Assembly (NCBI GenBank): GCA_964485395.1
Contig: CAZAJF010000022.1
Span: 1-64,000 of the forward strand
Direction of reading: 5' to 3'
DNA length: 64,000 bases
From: JANNSO01 sp964485395
GTDB lineage: Bacteria > Spirochaetota > Spirochaetia > Treponematales > UBA12059
Below the pieces are notes generated by a model. It was not told where the DNA came from. It did not search any database and saw nothing but the letters and a program-made list of their open reading frames with translations. The number at the start of each line of letters is the position of its first letter. Positions within the stretch are counted from its first letter, which is position 1. The translations under genes and the position numbers were made by a program. Below, one piece after another: positions 25,855 to 33,972 of this stretch.

Positions 25855-26931
25855 ATGAGAAGGCACTTGTTTTTGATCGCTGTAGCACTCATGATGTTGA
25901 GCGCTGTGGCAGTTTTCGCCGATGAGGCTGTCCTTATCGATTTCTCTCTGCTGTCGGCGGACATAATCGAAGATCCGCTTCAGCCCGGATTGAAGACCCA
26001 GAATCGGGCTACGATGATGGATTTTTCTTCCACCGCAGGAGCTGCTTATACTGAAGAGCAGAAGAAGCAGATGGCTGTTTCCCTGGCAATTTCCAGCTGG
26101 GACATCGTTCTTGCGTCTTCTTCGCGCACCAACGAGAACCAGAGCCTGTCCTATACCCGCGAAACCAAAATCGACCAGAATGCGGCCCGCTTTCCCGGCG
26201 CGACTGTCTTTGGCGTTCGGGTTCGTTTCCCTCTCGAAGCCTTCAACTCATGGGCTAAAGTACTTCCCCCGTTCGCGATTCCCGCTTTCGAGCCGAAAGC
26301 TGACATCACCGACGCCGGAGTCATCACTCCCAAGACCAACCAGCAGGGCACCGATCCTATCAACGCCAGGCTGACCCGCTTTGAAGGTTCCTACAATGCC
26401 GACACCAAAATGACGACCGCTCTCGGCGTAGTAAAGAACGTCGGCGTCATCAAGGCTGTTGCGGTCAACGTAAAAGGCCTCAATTTCCCCCATGGACTTT
26501 CAATCGTCCTCATCGACAGCGACGGTAACGAAAGAATCACTTTCATGGGTTACCTGAACTTCGACGGCTGGCGCACGCTCCGCTGGGACAATCCCCAGTA
26601 CATAAGCGACGTTCGCAACCGCGAGCTTCGGATTTTCCCGATGTATCCCAAGTCGACTCCCTTCGTAAAGTTCGGTGGATTCATCATCTCCCGCGACGCC
26701 GCGAACCAGGGTGGAGACTTTGTCGGATACTTCAAGGATGTCAAGATCCTCTTCGACAAAGCCGTTCTTGAGCCTGTCCGCGATATCGATGACGAAGCCG
26801 TATGGGGCATCGTTGGTAAACGTGAAGCAGACCGCAAGAAACTTGAGAGCCGCCGTTTTGGTACCAGCCAGGTCCTGCGCTATATCGAGCGCATGAAGCA
26901 GGAAACCAAATCCGAATTCTCCGGTAACTAA
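25855..26931 (+). CDS. flaA: Flagellar filament outer-layer protein FlaA
   Basis: 358 residues, exported by a Sec signal (MRRHLFLIAVALMMLSAVAV ending FADEA). FlaA forms the sheath around the FlaB core of spirochaete periplasmic filaments. Typical stretches are WDIVLASSSRTNENQS, FGVRVRFPLEAFNSWAKVLP, IKAVAVNVKGLNFPHGLSIV, GWRTLRWDNPQYI and FGGFIISRDAANQGGDFVGY, plus the dense aromatic/Gly positions of the family. ATG 25855 immediately follows the GerMN stop and has AAGGAG about nine bases upstream. A perfect promoter lies upstream within gerM and a UUCG-loop terminator behind the gene, so it can be made in large amounts as a single-gene message. The codon usage is that of a highly expressed gene. 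Confidence 0.95.
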   Translation: MRRHLFLIAVALMMLSAVAVFADEAVLIDFSLLSADIIEDPLQPGLKTQNRATMMDFSSTAGAAYTEEQKKQMAVSLAISSWDIVLASSSRTNENQSLSYTRETKIDQNAARFPGATVFGVRVRFPLEAFNSWAKVLPPFAIPAFEPKADITDAGVITPKTNQQGTDPINARLTRFEGSYNADTKMTTALGVVKNVGVIKAVAVNVKGLNFPHGLSIVLIDSDGNERITFMGYLNFDGWRTLRWDNPQYISDVRNRELRIFPMYPKSTPFVKFGGFIISRDAANQGGDFVGYFKDVKILFDKAVLEPVRDIDDEAVWGIVGKREADRKKLESRRFGTSQVLRYIERMKQETKSEFSGN

Positions 26932-26964
26932 GCCGTTTGCTGATTCATTAGCGCGACTATATAT

Positions 26965-26990
26965 AAAAGGGCTGTTCGCAGCCCTTTTTT
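26965..26990 (+). terminator. Intrinsic terminator of flaA
   Basis: Arms 26965-26974 (aaaagggctg) and 26979-26988 (cagccctttt) pair perfectly around a ttcg tetraloop, and the T-run goes on to 26990. It lies 34 bases after the flaA stop. Confidence 0.95.
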
Positions 26991-27039
26991 ATTTGTCCAA
27001 AAATCATCCAGAAAGCCTACGAGGTAACCATACAATACT

Positions 27040-28296
27040 ATGGAAACAACGGATGCATCAGAACCGATACCCAGCAGGAAAGTCCTTGAAATCGAGTACG
27101 GAGACGCTTATTTCGAATATGAGCGCATACTCGTCGATATACTTTCCCAAGTAAAAACCAGTCTTGAACACGCCGGATTATCGCTTACCTACAAATACCG
27201 GGTTAAATCCTTTTCCAGCTACTTCGCTAAAAAAGTAAAATTCTATCGTCAATCAAAAATCAATGGAAAAAAAATCCTGCCGATAACGGATATTTTAGGC
27301 ATTCGGATAATATGTCCTTTTATCGGGGACCTTCCGATTGTAGAACAAATTTTGGGTGAATCTTTTTCCATTGTCGAAGTGGAAAGAAAAGGCTCGGGAC
27401 GGTCCTTCAAGGAATTCGGATATGAGTCGACTCATATCCTGATCGAGATTCCAAAGAAATTAAAAATCTATGTGCCGAATATTGAAAAGTCCGTCGTAGA
27501 AGTACAGGTACGCAGTATTTTGCAGGATGCCTGGGCGGAAGTCGAGCATGAGCTTGTGTATAAAGCGGAATTTACTCCGCATGACGAGCCGATGAAACGT
27601 AAACTTGCGGCATTGAACGCCAATCTTACCCTATCGGATATGCTTTTTCAGGAACTGCGCGATTACCAGCATAAACTCAGCCACGAATTGGATAAACGCC
27701 GGGTCGCCTTTTTTAATAAAATCGAGGACGCGATCGACAGCGATTTTTATATAGAGCAGGCAACGAGCAAGCGCGGCAGCGACTATAATCCAGGAATTTC
27801 CCCCGCATGGATCGGCCCGTACAAATCAATCGACGATTTGCTTTTGGATGCCTTGAACGCCCACAACAAAGCGGATTACCTGCACGCCATCGATATTTAT
27901 TCGCATATTCTCGCGATGAGCCCCAATAATGAAATCCGGGCGCTCATACATAAACACCGAGGCATGGCCTATTTTGCGGAGAGCCGCTATAAAGAGGCGC
28001 AGGAGGATTTTTCGATAACCCTGACGCTGGATAAACGCTGTTACAAAGCCGCGTATTATCGAGGCGTGGTGCAGAGCGTCCTGCAGAATTACTCCGCGGC
28101 TATCGAGGACTTCAATCATGCGCTTGAATTGCATCCGTATCATTTCTATGCTTTGTATAGAAGAAGCCAAGCGTATTATCACTTGGGTGATTATCCTAAA
28201 TCGCTGGCTGATTGCGATACTGCCCTTGAACTGCAGCCGGACAATGACATGCTTCTACGCCTTCGATCCATGGGCCTGCAGAAACTTGCCATGTAG
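27040..28296 (+). CDS. RelA/SpoT-domain alarmone synthetase with C-terminal TPR repeats
   Basis: 418 residues. Residues about 45-210 form a RelA/SpoT nucleotidyltransferase: YKYRVKSFSSYFAKK (ATP-binding K-x-x-S-x-x-x-K), ITDILGIRIIC (the metal-binding Asp with RI), EFGYESTHILIEIP (Y-x-S-x-H, GTP/GDP site) and VEVQVRSILQDAWAEVEHEL. There is no HD hydrolase, TGS or ACT domain, so it is a synthetase-only enzyme making (p)ppGpp or a related alarmone. Residues about 280-415 are three to four TPR units (YKEAQEDFSITLTLDKRCYK, YSAAIEDFNHALELHPYHFY, YPKSLADCDTALELQPDNDM), likely a protein-binding control part. It stands alone between two terminated or spaced genes. Confidence 0.9.
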   Translation: METTDASEPIPSRKVLEIEYGDAYFEYERILVDILSQVKTSLEHAGLSLTYKYRVKSFSSYFAKKVKFYRQSKINGKKILPITDILGIRIICPFIGDLPIVEQILGESFSIVEVERKGSGRSFKEFGYESTHILIEIPKKLKIYVPNIEKSVVEVQVRSILQDAWAEVEHELVYKAEFTPHDEPMKRKLAALNANLTLSDMLFQELRDYQHKLSHELDKRRVAFFNKIEDAIDSDFYIEQATSKRGSDYNPGISPAWIGPYKSIDDLLLDALNAHNKADYLHAIDIYSHILAMSPNNEIRALIHKHRGMAYFAESRYKEAQEDFSITLTLDKRCYKAAYYRGVVQSVLQNYSAAIEDFNHALELHPYHFYALYRRSQAYYHLGDYPKSLADCDTALELQPDNDMLLRLRSMGLQKLAM

Positions 28297-28337
28297 ACAA
28301 TTTTTAATTACCGAATAAATCGGACCGGAGGCGGATA

Positions 28338-28775
28338 ATGCTTTGGATTACTCGTTCGCACGTGCACGTAGACAGGGTAGCTTGCCCCTGGCTCATCAAG
28401 CGCTTCATTGACAGCGAGGCTGAGTTTTTATTCGTAGCCGCGAGTTCGATTGCCCGTTGCGTGCAAGAAACCGGTGCCACGCCGTTCGATACTCCCGATG
28501 CCGCGTTGGGGCATAAAAACGGCAAATGCTCATTCGAGACGATCGTGGAGACTTACGGATTGCAGGATAAAGCGCTAGCGCTGCTTGCCGCGATCGTCGG
28601 ATGCGCGGACACTGACAGGTTGTCCGACCATCCGGTAGCCGCCGGTCTCGAGGCGCTCGCCGTCGGCTATTCACTGCGATACCCCGACGATCGCGTCAAT
28701 CTCGAGAAACAATTTGAATTGTACGATTCACTCTATGCCTGGTGCCGGATGCAGGTTGCTTCACAAAATAGGTAA
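28338..28775 (+). CDS. ChrB-domain protein (chromate-resistance family, C-terminal domain)
   Basis: 145 residues, a stand-alone C-terminal ChrB domain. Key stretches are WITRSHVHVDRVACPWLIKR, FIDSEAEFLFVA, then GATPFDTPDAALGHKNGKCS and FETIVETYGL; the Cys of ACPW and the His of LGHKNGKC are the usual conserved residues, probably for metal or cofactor. In ChrB proteins this half is a sensor or structural domain and the gene often sits near chrA, which is absent here. The role is therefore unclear. An AGGCGG lies about eight bases before ATG 28338. Confidence 0.85.
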   Translation: MLWITRSHVHVDRVACPWLIKRFIDSEAEFLFVAASSIARCVQETGATPFDTPDAALGHKNGKCSFETIVETYGLQDKALALLAAIVGCADTDRLSDHPVAAGLEALAVGYSLRYPDDRVNLEKQFELYDSLYAWCRMQVASQNR

Positions 28776-28923
28776 GGACTCCCACGCGAATCCTGTTCGA
28801 GTCGCCATGAATGCACCCGCTTCGTGTGTGTGCATATCCAAGGCCGCCTGCGTCGCTCGAGGCGCGTCCGTGCGCCTCGCCCTGACGGGACGCGACTCCG
28901 GTTCGACTCTCCTTGTGGGGTAT

Positions 28924-28970
28924 ATATAAAGAAACAGCCTGACCAAGTAGGTCAAGCTGTTTCTTTATAT
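28924..28970 (-). terminator. Distal hairpin of the tRNA-Glu repeat
   Basis: Arms 28924-28944 and 28950-28970 form a 21-bp stem around aagta. The one non-Watson-Crick position is a G-U pair only in the minus-strand transcript and an A-C mismatch in the plus-strand transcript, so the minus strand is the active one. T-rich tail in the minus direction. It repeats the design of the hairpin at 29103-29147. Confidence 0.75.
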
Positions 28971-29102
28971 CCCCTAGGAGAGTCGCCATGAATACACCCA
29001 CTTCGTGTGTGTGTATTCATGGCCGCCTGCGTCGCTCGAGGCGCATCCGTGCGCCTCGCCCTTGCGGGACGCGACTCTGGTTCGACTCTCCTTGTGGGGT
29101 AT

Positions 29103-29144
29103 ATATAAGAAAAGACCCGACCAAGTAGGTCGGGTCTTTTCTTA

Positions 29145-29147
<3 letters not shown>
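29103..29147 (-). terminator. Terminator of tRNA-Glu
   Basis: Perfect 20-bp stem, arms 29103-29122 and 29128-29147, loop aagta. On the minus strand the stem directly follows, and by three bases overlaps, the tRNA 3' end. The end of the stem is T-rich (TCTTTTCTTATAT). Confidence 0.85.
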
Positions 29148-29216
<69 letters not shown>

Positions 29217-29234
29217 ATGTGGTTGACGAAGAGT

Positions 29235-29264
29235 ACAGTAGCAAAAATAGCATGCTTGTGTCAA
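29235..29264 (-). promoter_or_regulatory. Promoter of tRNA-Glu
   Basis: On the minus strand TTGACA (29264-29259), an 18-base spacer and TACTGT (29240-29235). The start point near 29228 is about 12 bases before the mature 5' end. Confidence 0.65.
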
Positions 29265-29287
29265 GCGGTGTTATGTCGCTGGCAGGA

Positions 29288-29316
29288 TTGAAAAATTATA
29301 TTTCATGCGATATATT
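29288..29316 (+). promoter_or_regulatory. Promoter of the small OMP gene
   Basis: TTGAAA (29288-29293), 17-base spacer, TATATT (29311-29316), in a short AT-rich stretch. ATG 29343 follows after the ribosome site AGGGAGG. Confidence 0.65.
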
Positions 29317-29342
29317 GATAACATATATTTTAGGGAGGCGCT

Positions 29343-29810
29343 ATGCATGGAAAGAAATTAGTACTGATATTGGCATTGATAGTTTTGGTGGCTGTTCCTG
29401 CTGTTTTTGCGACGGGAATCGGCGTTGCGGCGGGCTTGCCCTTGGGAAGCGGCTTACCTGGATCGAATGTCATGCTTTCGGTCAAGGTTGACTCGATTCC
29501 GTTTTTAATGGGGCTCGGTTTCAGCATCGGCTCAACCAACTCTTCGTTTGGCTTGACAGGTGACTGGTGGATTCTGAACAGCAATCTTTTTTCGTTCGTG
29601 AATTATTATCTGGGGCCTGGGTTTTATCTCGGATACTCGCAAAACCTGCTGGTTGGCGGTCGCTTCCCGGTGGGTTTGAATGTTTATCCCATTAAAAACC
29701 TTGAATTATTCGTTGAAATTGCACCGACGCTTGCAGTACAGTTCAGCGATCCCGTTAGATTTCCTATTTTCGGATTTCAGAGCGCTTTCGGTCTTAGATT
29801 CTGGTTCTGA
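29343..29810 (+). CDS. Small outer-membrane beta-barrel-like protein (DUF3996-type)
   Basis: 155 residues. Signal peptide MHGKKLVLILALIVLVAVPA with cleavage after VFA. The mature part has alternating hydrophobic/polar strands with many Gly and aromatic residues (LGPGFYLGYSQNLLVGGRF, NLELFVEIAPTLAVQF) and ends in a terminal aromatic (GLRFWF), the usual outer-membrane signature. It resembles the small spirochaetal DUF3996 proteins known from Borrelia and Treponema. ATG 29343 is preceded by AGGGAGG. Terminators follow on the plus strand. Function is unknown; structural or small-pore role is a guess. Confidence 0.78.
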   Translation: MHGKKLVLILALIVLVAVPAVFATGIGVAAGLPLGSGLPGSNVMLSVKVDSIPFLMGLGFSIGSTNSSFGLTGDWWILNSNLFSFVNYYLGPGFYLGYSQNLLVGGRFPVGLNVYPIKNLELFVEIAPTLAVQFSDPVRFPIFGFQSAFGLRFWF

Positions 29811-29832
29811 TCCTGATATGATTGATAGGCTG

Positions 29833-29907
29833 TCGAAAAAGTAAACAACTTTTTCGATTGCCTGGTTAATCCTTACATGAACCCGCAGGTTGCGCTTGCG
29901 GGTTTTT
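29833..29907 (+). terminator. Two hairpins ending the OMP gene
   Basis: The first, arms 29833-29842 and 29848-29857 (tcgaaaaagt with actttttcga), lacks a T-run beyond its own stem. The second, arms 29880-29887 and 29897-29904 (aacccgca with tgcgggtt), is followed by TTTTT and is the actual intrinsic terminator. The converging AhpD-like gene ends at 29906, inside its tail. Confidence 0.8.
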
Positions 29908-30280
29908 ATTTGGTTTTATCGGTTTCCAATTCTTCCCAACGGGCCATGGCCCTGCGAAGATGAGGTATGACGATAGAACCTCCGACGACTAGTCCCACGT
30001 TGCAGATTTCCCGGTATTCCTCTCCGCTTATGCCCTCTTCATGGCAGCGGATCGTATGATACAGGATGCAATCGTCGCAACGCAGCACGAGGCTTGCTAC
30101 CAGGCCAAGCATCTCTTTTGTCTTGCCGTCGAGCGCCCCTGCCCGGTAGGTCTGGGAATCAAGGCTGAAAAAGCGCTTGAGTTCCAGATTGGCTTTTCCC
30201 AGGACAAGCTCGTTGAGTTGTTCCCGTTCTTTCTGCCACTCCTTGATGGATTTATCAAAAAAATTATTTTCCTCACTCAT
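29906..30280 (-). CDS. AhpD-like/carboxymuconolactone decarboxylase family protein
   Basis: 124 residues, nearly all alpha-helical, with the redox centre LRCDDCILYHTIRCHEEGIS: Cys68 and Cys71 in CxxC and His75, as in AhpD alkylhydroperoxidases. It probably reduces peroxides or acts on disulfides with thioredoxin as donor. ATG 30280 has GGAGCG a few bases upstream; the frame is open to 30364, but the extra residues (MFISFFKRDD...) are not typical. A thioredoxin gene lies divergently 145 bases away and they share the intergenic region. The substrate is not known. Confidence 0.88.
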   Translation of the reverse strand: MSEENNFFDKSIKEWQKEREQLNELVLGKANLELKRFFSLDSQTYRAGALDGKTKEMLGLVASLVLRCDDCILYHTIRCHEEGISGEEYREICNVGLVVGGSIVIPHLRRAMARWEELETDKTK

Positions 30281-30367
30281 GATACGCTCCTTGGCTCGAT
30301 GAACTTTTGCAGTATAAAACCTCCGGTAAAAAATGTCATCTCGTTTAAAAAAAGAAATAAACAAGAC

Positions 30368-30396
30368 TTGTCTTTATATAGTAAAAATCATATATT
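30368..30396 (+). promoter_or_regulatory. Promoter of the thioredoxin gene
   Basis: TTGTCT (30368-30373), 17-base spacer, TATATT (30391-30396), in an AT-rich intergenic stretch shared with the divergent AhpD-like gene. ATG 30425 follows with GGGAG at 30414. Confidence 0.5.
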
Positions 30397-30424
30397 CTAC
30401 TGATCAAAGCTATGGGAGATACAT

Positions 30425-30784
30425 ATGACGACAAAACTGACGTTAACGGGATTTAAAAAGGATGTTTTCGATTACGAGGCCAACAAGGAATGGAAGTATT
30501 CGGGAAAAGTTCCGGCAATCATCGATTTTTACGCGGATTGGTGCGGGCCATGCAAGATGGTGGCTCCGGTATTGGAAACCCTTGGTAAAAAATACGATGG
30601 TTCCATGGTCGTGTATAAGGTCAATACCGAAGAAGAACAGGAACTGTCCGCCATGTTCGGGGTTCAGAGCATCCCGACCCTCGTGTTTATCCCGGTGGAC
30701 GGTCAACCGCGAGTTTCAATGGGAGCCTTACCCGAAAAAGAGCTCGAGAAACTCATCGCGGACGTACTGGGCGTAAAGAAATAA
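30425..30784 (+). CDS. Thioredoxin
   Basis: 119 residues with the active site YADWCGPCKMVAPVLE (Cys40 and Cys43) and the cis-Pro loop GVQSIPTLVFIPVDG, the complete thioredoxin fold. It is slightly longer at the N-terminus than E. coli TrxA. It reduces disulfides in the cytoplasm with electrons from NADPH or ferredoxin; a ferredoxin-thioredoxin reductase catalytic chain is encoded at 33188-33514. GGGAG precedes ATG 30425. It is divergent from an AhpD-like protein, a likely client. The thiI gene ends just behind it on the other strand. Confidence 0.95.
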   Translation: MTTKLTLTGFKKDVFDYEANKEWKYSGKVPAIIDFYADWCGPCKMVAPVLETLGKKYDGSMVVYKVNTEEEQELSAMFGVQSIPTLVFIPVDGQPRVSMGALPEKELEKLIADVLGVKK

Positions 30785-30793
30785 AAGATCACG

Positions 30794-31975
30794 CTATGGC
30801 GACTTGGGGAATATAAACGGTATTTCCAGGGATTCAACGGATTCAAGGGCAGTTTGTATGAGCCCGACGAGTCCGAGCGAATCGAAGGCTTTTCTTTCCT
30901 TGACGAAATCCGCCTTTAGGATGGGATGTTTCGCGCTGAACAGCACGCAGCAATCCTCGAATGGCAGTATCGAGATTTCGTAGCTGCCCATCATGCGGGC
31001 CGTTTTTACGGTGTCTTCTTTATCTGTGCCCACGAGCGGCCTGAATACCGGGTAGTTGGTGTATGACTGCGTAAAGCGCATGTTTTCCGCGGTTTGGCTG
31101 GCCACCTGGCTCAGGCTTTCCCCGCTAACGAGGCAGGACAACCCTCGTTTTTCCGCGAGGGCGTGCGCGGCTATCATCATGGCAGCCCGAAGGTAAAGCG
31201 TGGCGCAATCCGCGGGAGCGTCTTTTTTTATGGCCAGCTGGACTTCGGTGAAGCTTACGGTATGGAGCGTTATGGTTCCCGTAAAATCCGAAAGTATGCC
31301 TGCGAGGTCGCGGACTTTCTGCCAGGCCTCCTTGGAGGTATACGGGTAAGATGTAAAATGGACGGCCTCGAGCGCAAGCCCGCGCGAGGCCATCATGAAG
31401 CCGGCTACCGGCGAATCGATTCCTCCCGAGAGCAGGAGAAGGCCTTTTCCCGCGGAGCCGACGGGAAGCCCCCGGACGCCTTTTTCCCCATCCGTATATA
31501 TATAGGTTTTTTCGCGGACCTCGACGTTGAGCACGGTCTCGGGAGTATGCACATCCACCTTGAGCTGGGGAAAAGCCGCCAGAATGCGGCCGCCGATCTC
31601 GCGGGAAACGGCGTACGAGTCCAACGGGAATCCTTTGTCCGCGCGCCGCGACTCAACCTTGAAGCTTTTGATTCCCGCCTCAACCCTGGGCCGCATGGCT
31701 TCAAGCGCCGTAATCGCCATCGCCTCGATGTTTTTCTCGGCCTTCAGGGCGCGCGCCCAGCCGTTGATACCGGGCGTCCTGCTCAGGATGAACTCCGCTT
31801 GGGCGGCATGTTCTTCGCCTATGGTCAGGTAATATCTGCCGTCGCGGGTCGTAAGGGTGTTGGGGACTCCCGAGAGCCGCCTTTTCAGGTCGAATTTCAA
31901 GGCTGCAATAAAATCTTTACGATTTCCTTCCTTGAGGTGAATTTCACCGAGCTTGATCAGGTACAGGGCTTCCAT
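30794..31975 (-). CDS. thiI: tRNA 4-thiouridine synthase ThiI
   Basis: 393 residues: ferredoxin-like N-terminal domain, THUMP domain (about 55-165) and PP-loop adenylating domain with LLSGGIDSPVAGFMM (residues 171-185). There is no C-terminal rhodanese domain, so sulfur arrives directly from the desulfurase next door, as in many Gram-positive bacteria and archaea. A conserved EDCCVLFSAKHP near the end carries the Cys typical of this shorter type. It modifies U8 of tRNA, and may also serve thiamine synthesis. The desulfurase gene lies 9 bases upstream on the same strand, so they form an operon. Confidence 0.94.
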   Translation of the reverse strand: MEALYLIKLGEIHLKEGNRKDFIAALKFDLKRRLSGVPNTLTTRDGRYYLTIGEEHAAQAEFILSRTPGINGWARALKAEKNIEAMAITALEAMRPRVEAGIKSFKVESRRADKGFPLDSYAVSREIGGRILAAFPQLKVDVHTPETVLNVEVREKTYIYTDGEKGVRGLPVGSAGKGLLLLSGGIDSPVAGFMMASRGLALEAVHFTSYPYTSKEAWQKVRDLAGILSDFTGTITLHTVSFTEVQLAIKKDAPADCATLYLRAAMMIAAHALAEKRGLSCLVSGESLSQVASQTAENMRFTQSYTNYPVFRPLVGTDKEDTVKTARMMGSYEISILPFEDCCVLFSAKHPILKADFVKERKAFDSLGLVGLIQTALESVESLEIPFIFPKSP

Positions 31976-31984
31976 GGCGGCTCC

Positions 31985-33133
31985 TCAGGTTTTATAGCGC
32001 TTGTAGGCGGCTTGGGCCCGTTCCAGGAAAAGATCGATGTCCGCGGCCGTGGTGGAGGGGCCGGTGGAAACGCGGACTACAGCGAGCGAGATGTCTCCGG
32101 GAAGGCCCATGGCGTCCATCACGCGGCGTTCTTTCTTGGCGCTGGAGCAGGCTGATCCCGTGGAGACGGAAATTCCGCCGTCATCCAGGATGCGAACCAT
32201 GGTTTCACCGGCAAGGCCGGGGAAGGCCATGCTCACGATGTACGGACTATAGCGGCCGTCCAGGGGCGTTCGCGATAGCGGTACCGGGAGGGCTCCGGGT
32301 ATCGCCCCGAGGCCATCCAGGAGGCGAGTCATGAGCGCGTGGGCATGGCGTTGACGTTCTGCGAGGGAGTTGGTCGCTTCCGCGGCAGCCTGCGCGAAGG
32401 CAAAAGCGCCGGCCACATTCTGGGTACCCGCCCTGTTGCCGAACTCCTGCCCGCCGCCTTGCATGATGTTTTTGATGGGGCGCTGCAGGTACAGGACGCC
32501 GATTCCTCGCGGTCCTCCGAGCTTGTGGGCGGTAAGCGCCATGGTGTTGGCTCCCAAGCTTCCGGGGGTTACCGCAATCTTGCCGAAAGCCTGCACCGCG
32601 TCGCAATGGAGCTGAGGTATTTTTTTTATGCCGGAGCCCTTTATGGCGTCGAGGATTTCCTTGACGGGATTGATGGCGCCCGTCTCGTTGTTTACCGCCA
32701 TTACGGCGACCAGCGCGGTGTCTTCCTCCACGGCGGCGGCGACGGATTCCGGCAGGATTATGCCGTTCGCGTCGGGTTTGACGAAGCGTGCCCGCCAACC
32801 GAATTTTTCCAGAATCTGCGCCTGTTCGTAGACGGCGTCATGTTCCGTTGCGGAAATCACGACGGAACCGGGCTTGGGGTATAATAGAAGCGACAGGAGG
32901 GGAATGGAATCGGACTCGGAGCCTCCCGACGTAAAGACTACTTGCTTGGCGTCGCAGGATAGAATGCGCGCAAAGCCGGCGCGCGAGGCTTCCAGCGAGG
33001 CGGATGCGGTTTTTCCGTCCTCATGGCGGCTGGAAGGGTTGGCGTAGGCCGACGCGGCGCAGTTGGCGGCGGCGTCGAGTATGGCCTTGGAAGGCTGGCT
33101 GGATGCGGCCCAGTCAAGATAGGTTCGAATCAT
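31985..33133 (-). CDS. Cysteine desulfurase (NifS/IscS-like, ThiI partner)
   Basis: 382 residues of the aminotransferase class V fold. PLP-binding Lys194 lies in LTAHKLGGPRGIGVLYLQR; the sulfur-carrying Cys319 lies in SVSTGSACSSAKKERR; LDWAASSQP at the start and HDAVYEQAQ with the PLP-stacking His are also typical. It takes sulfur from cysteine and passes a persulfide on. Immediately upstream of thiI on the same strand (9-base spacing), it most likely serves tRNA thiolation rather than general Fe-S assembly; no iscU is nearby. The loop around the active Cys is short, as in NifS-type group II-like enzymes. Confidence 0.93.
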   Translation of the reverse strand: MIRTYLDWAASSQPSKAILDAAANCAASAYANPSSRHEDGKTASASLEASRAGFARILSCDAKQVVFTSGGSESDSIPLLSLLLYPKPGSVVISATEHDAVYEQAQILEKFGWRARFVKPDANGIILPESVAAAVEEDTALVAVMAVNNETGAINPVKEILDAIKGSGIKKIPQLHCDAVQAFGKIAVTPGSLGANTMALTAHKLGGPRGIGVLYLQRPIKNIMQGGGQEFGNRAGTQNVAGAFAFAQAAAEATNSLAERQRHAHALMTRLLDGLGAIPGALPVPLSRTPLDGRYSPYIVSMAFPGLAGETMVRILDDGGISVSTGSACSSAKKERRVMDAMGLPGDISLAVVRVSTGPSTTAADIDLFLERAQAAYKRYKT

Positions 33134-33187
33134 TGCTGCATCCTATCCCAACGGGGCGCGGGTGGACAAGCGTCTTTTGCGCGGTCC

Positions 33188-33514
33188 TCAGGTGAATCGT
33201 CGGTCTGGAATCCCCGCGGGACTCTTTCCCTGGTCGGCAAACGCAGGTTTCAGGTACAGCGCGCAGTAGCAGTGACCGTGCTCGGCGATGTCCGCCGGGG
33301 CGAACCTGCAGGGGCAGATTACCGCGGCGTCGAGCTCGCGCGATCCTTCTGAATCCCTGCAGGGACACAGGAAATAACCGTAGCGGTTCCAGTTTATGGT
33401 CAATCCATCGATGAGGCTGTCCGTAAATTCCGCGTCGGCATTGAGTCGCCAACCTTGCTTTTCGGCTACCATAGCCGCGAATCGCCGCGTATCCTCGCCG
33501 GTTTTCGGATTCAT
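33188..33514 (-). CDS. Ferredoxin-thioredoxin reductase catalytic chain (FtrB-like)
   Basis: 108 residues. Cysteine pairs occur as CPC at residues 50-52, CPC at 67-69 and CYC at 82-84, the arrangement that holds the 4Fe-4S cluster and redox disulfide of ferredoxin-thioredoxin reductase. The usual third motif is CHC; here the middle residue is Tyr and a His sits one position before the first Cys (GHCYC). The enzyme hands electrons from ferredoxin to thioredoxin or glutaredoxin. The glutaredoxin-like gene lies directly upstream with overlapping ends, so the two are one operon. No variable (FtrA) subunit is seen; this is common in anaerobes. Confidence 0.88.
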   Translation of the reverse strand: MNPKTGEDTRRFAAMVAEKQGWRLNADAEFTDSLIDGLTINWNRYGYFLCPCRDSEGSRELDAAVICPCRFAPADIAEHGHCYCALYLKPAFADQGKSPAGIPDRRFT

Positions 33515-33515
33515 G

Positions 33516-33815
33516 CTAGATACCGAGAGTCTTTCGCCAGTCCACCTCGATGAAACCTACCAGATAGCCGTCCGTGCCGATGGTGGCGAAGGGAAACGCG
33601 ATATCGGCCTTGTATTTTTCCTTCAGTTCGCGCTTGACTTCGGTTTTTACGTCAAGGGAGACATTGTCCACGTACACATAGCGGTAGGCGAAACCGTTAG
33701 CCTCCAGAAAAGAGAGCGAACGTTTGCAAAAGCCGCAGGTTGACAGGGCGTATACGGTAATCTCCGGTTGCGTCTTCTGGCCGGCAACGGATATGTAGTG
33801 CAAAGACTCGATCAT
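33516..33815 (-). CDS. Glutaredoxin-family protein
   Basis: 99 residues with the redox site VYALSTCGFCKRSLSFL (Cys27, Cys30) and FPFATIGTDGYLVGF, which contains a Phe-Pro in place of the common Val-Pro (T-V-P) turn. The insert VDNVSLDVKTEVKRELKEKY lengthens the usual fold by a helix. The gene ends only bases before the FtrB-like gene and is its probable electron acceptor or partner. Between its start and lepA lie about 157 bases, with lepA reading divergently. Confidence 0.9.
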   Translation of the reverse strand: MIESLHYISVAGQKTQPEITVYALSTCGFCKRSLSFLEANGFAYRYVYVDNVSLDVKTEVKRELKEKYKADIAFPFATIGTDGYLVGFIEVDWRKTLGI

Positions 33816-33972
33816 GGTAACTCCCGCTTTCTCCGATGCCGCTCAAACGGCTTCCGGTATGCATCAAGCCGAACGTTTTTTATATACATGATAATTGTAA
33901 CGGTAAAAGCGTGCCAAGGCAAATTCTTTCATCCATATTGAATAAAGGCGGCGTTCGGAGTACAGTGACCGC

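Noticed and set aside
28338..28775. Chromate-resistance operon
   Set aside because: Only the C-terminal ChrB domain is present; no chrA or metal-export gene is nearby, so no resistance function is claimed.
31094..32155. Plus-strand frame of 353 codons opposite thiI and the desulfurase
   Set aside because: Both minus-strand genes have full motifs; the antisense frame has no family or ribosome site.
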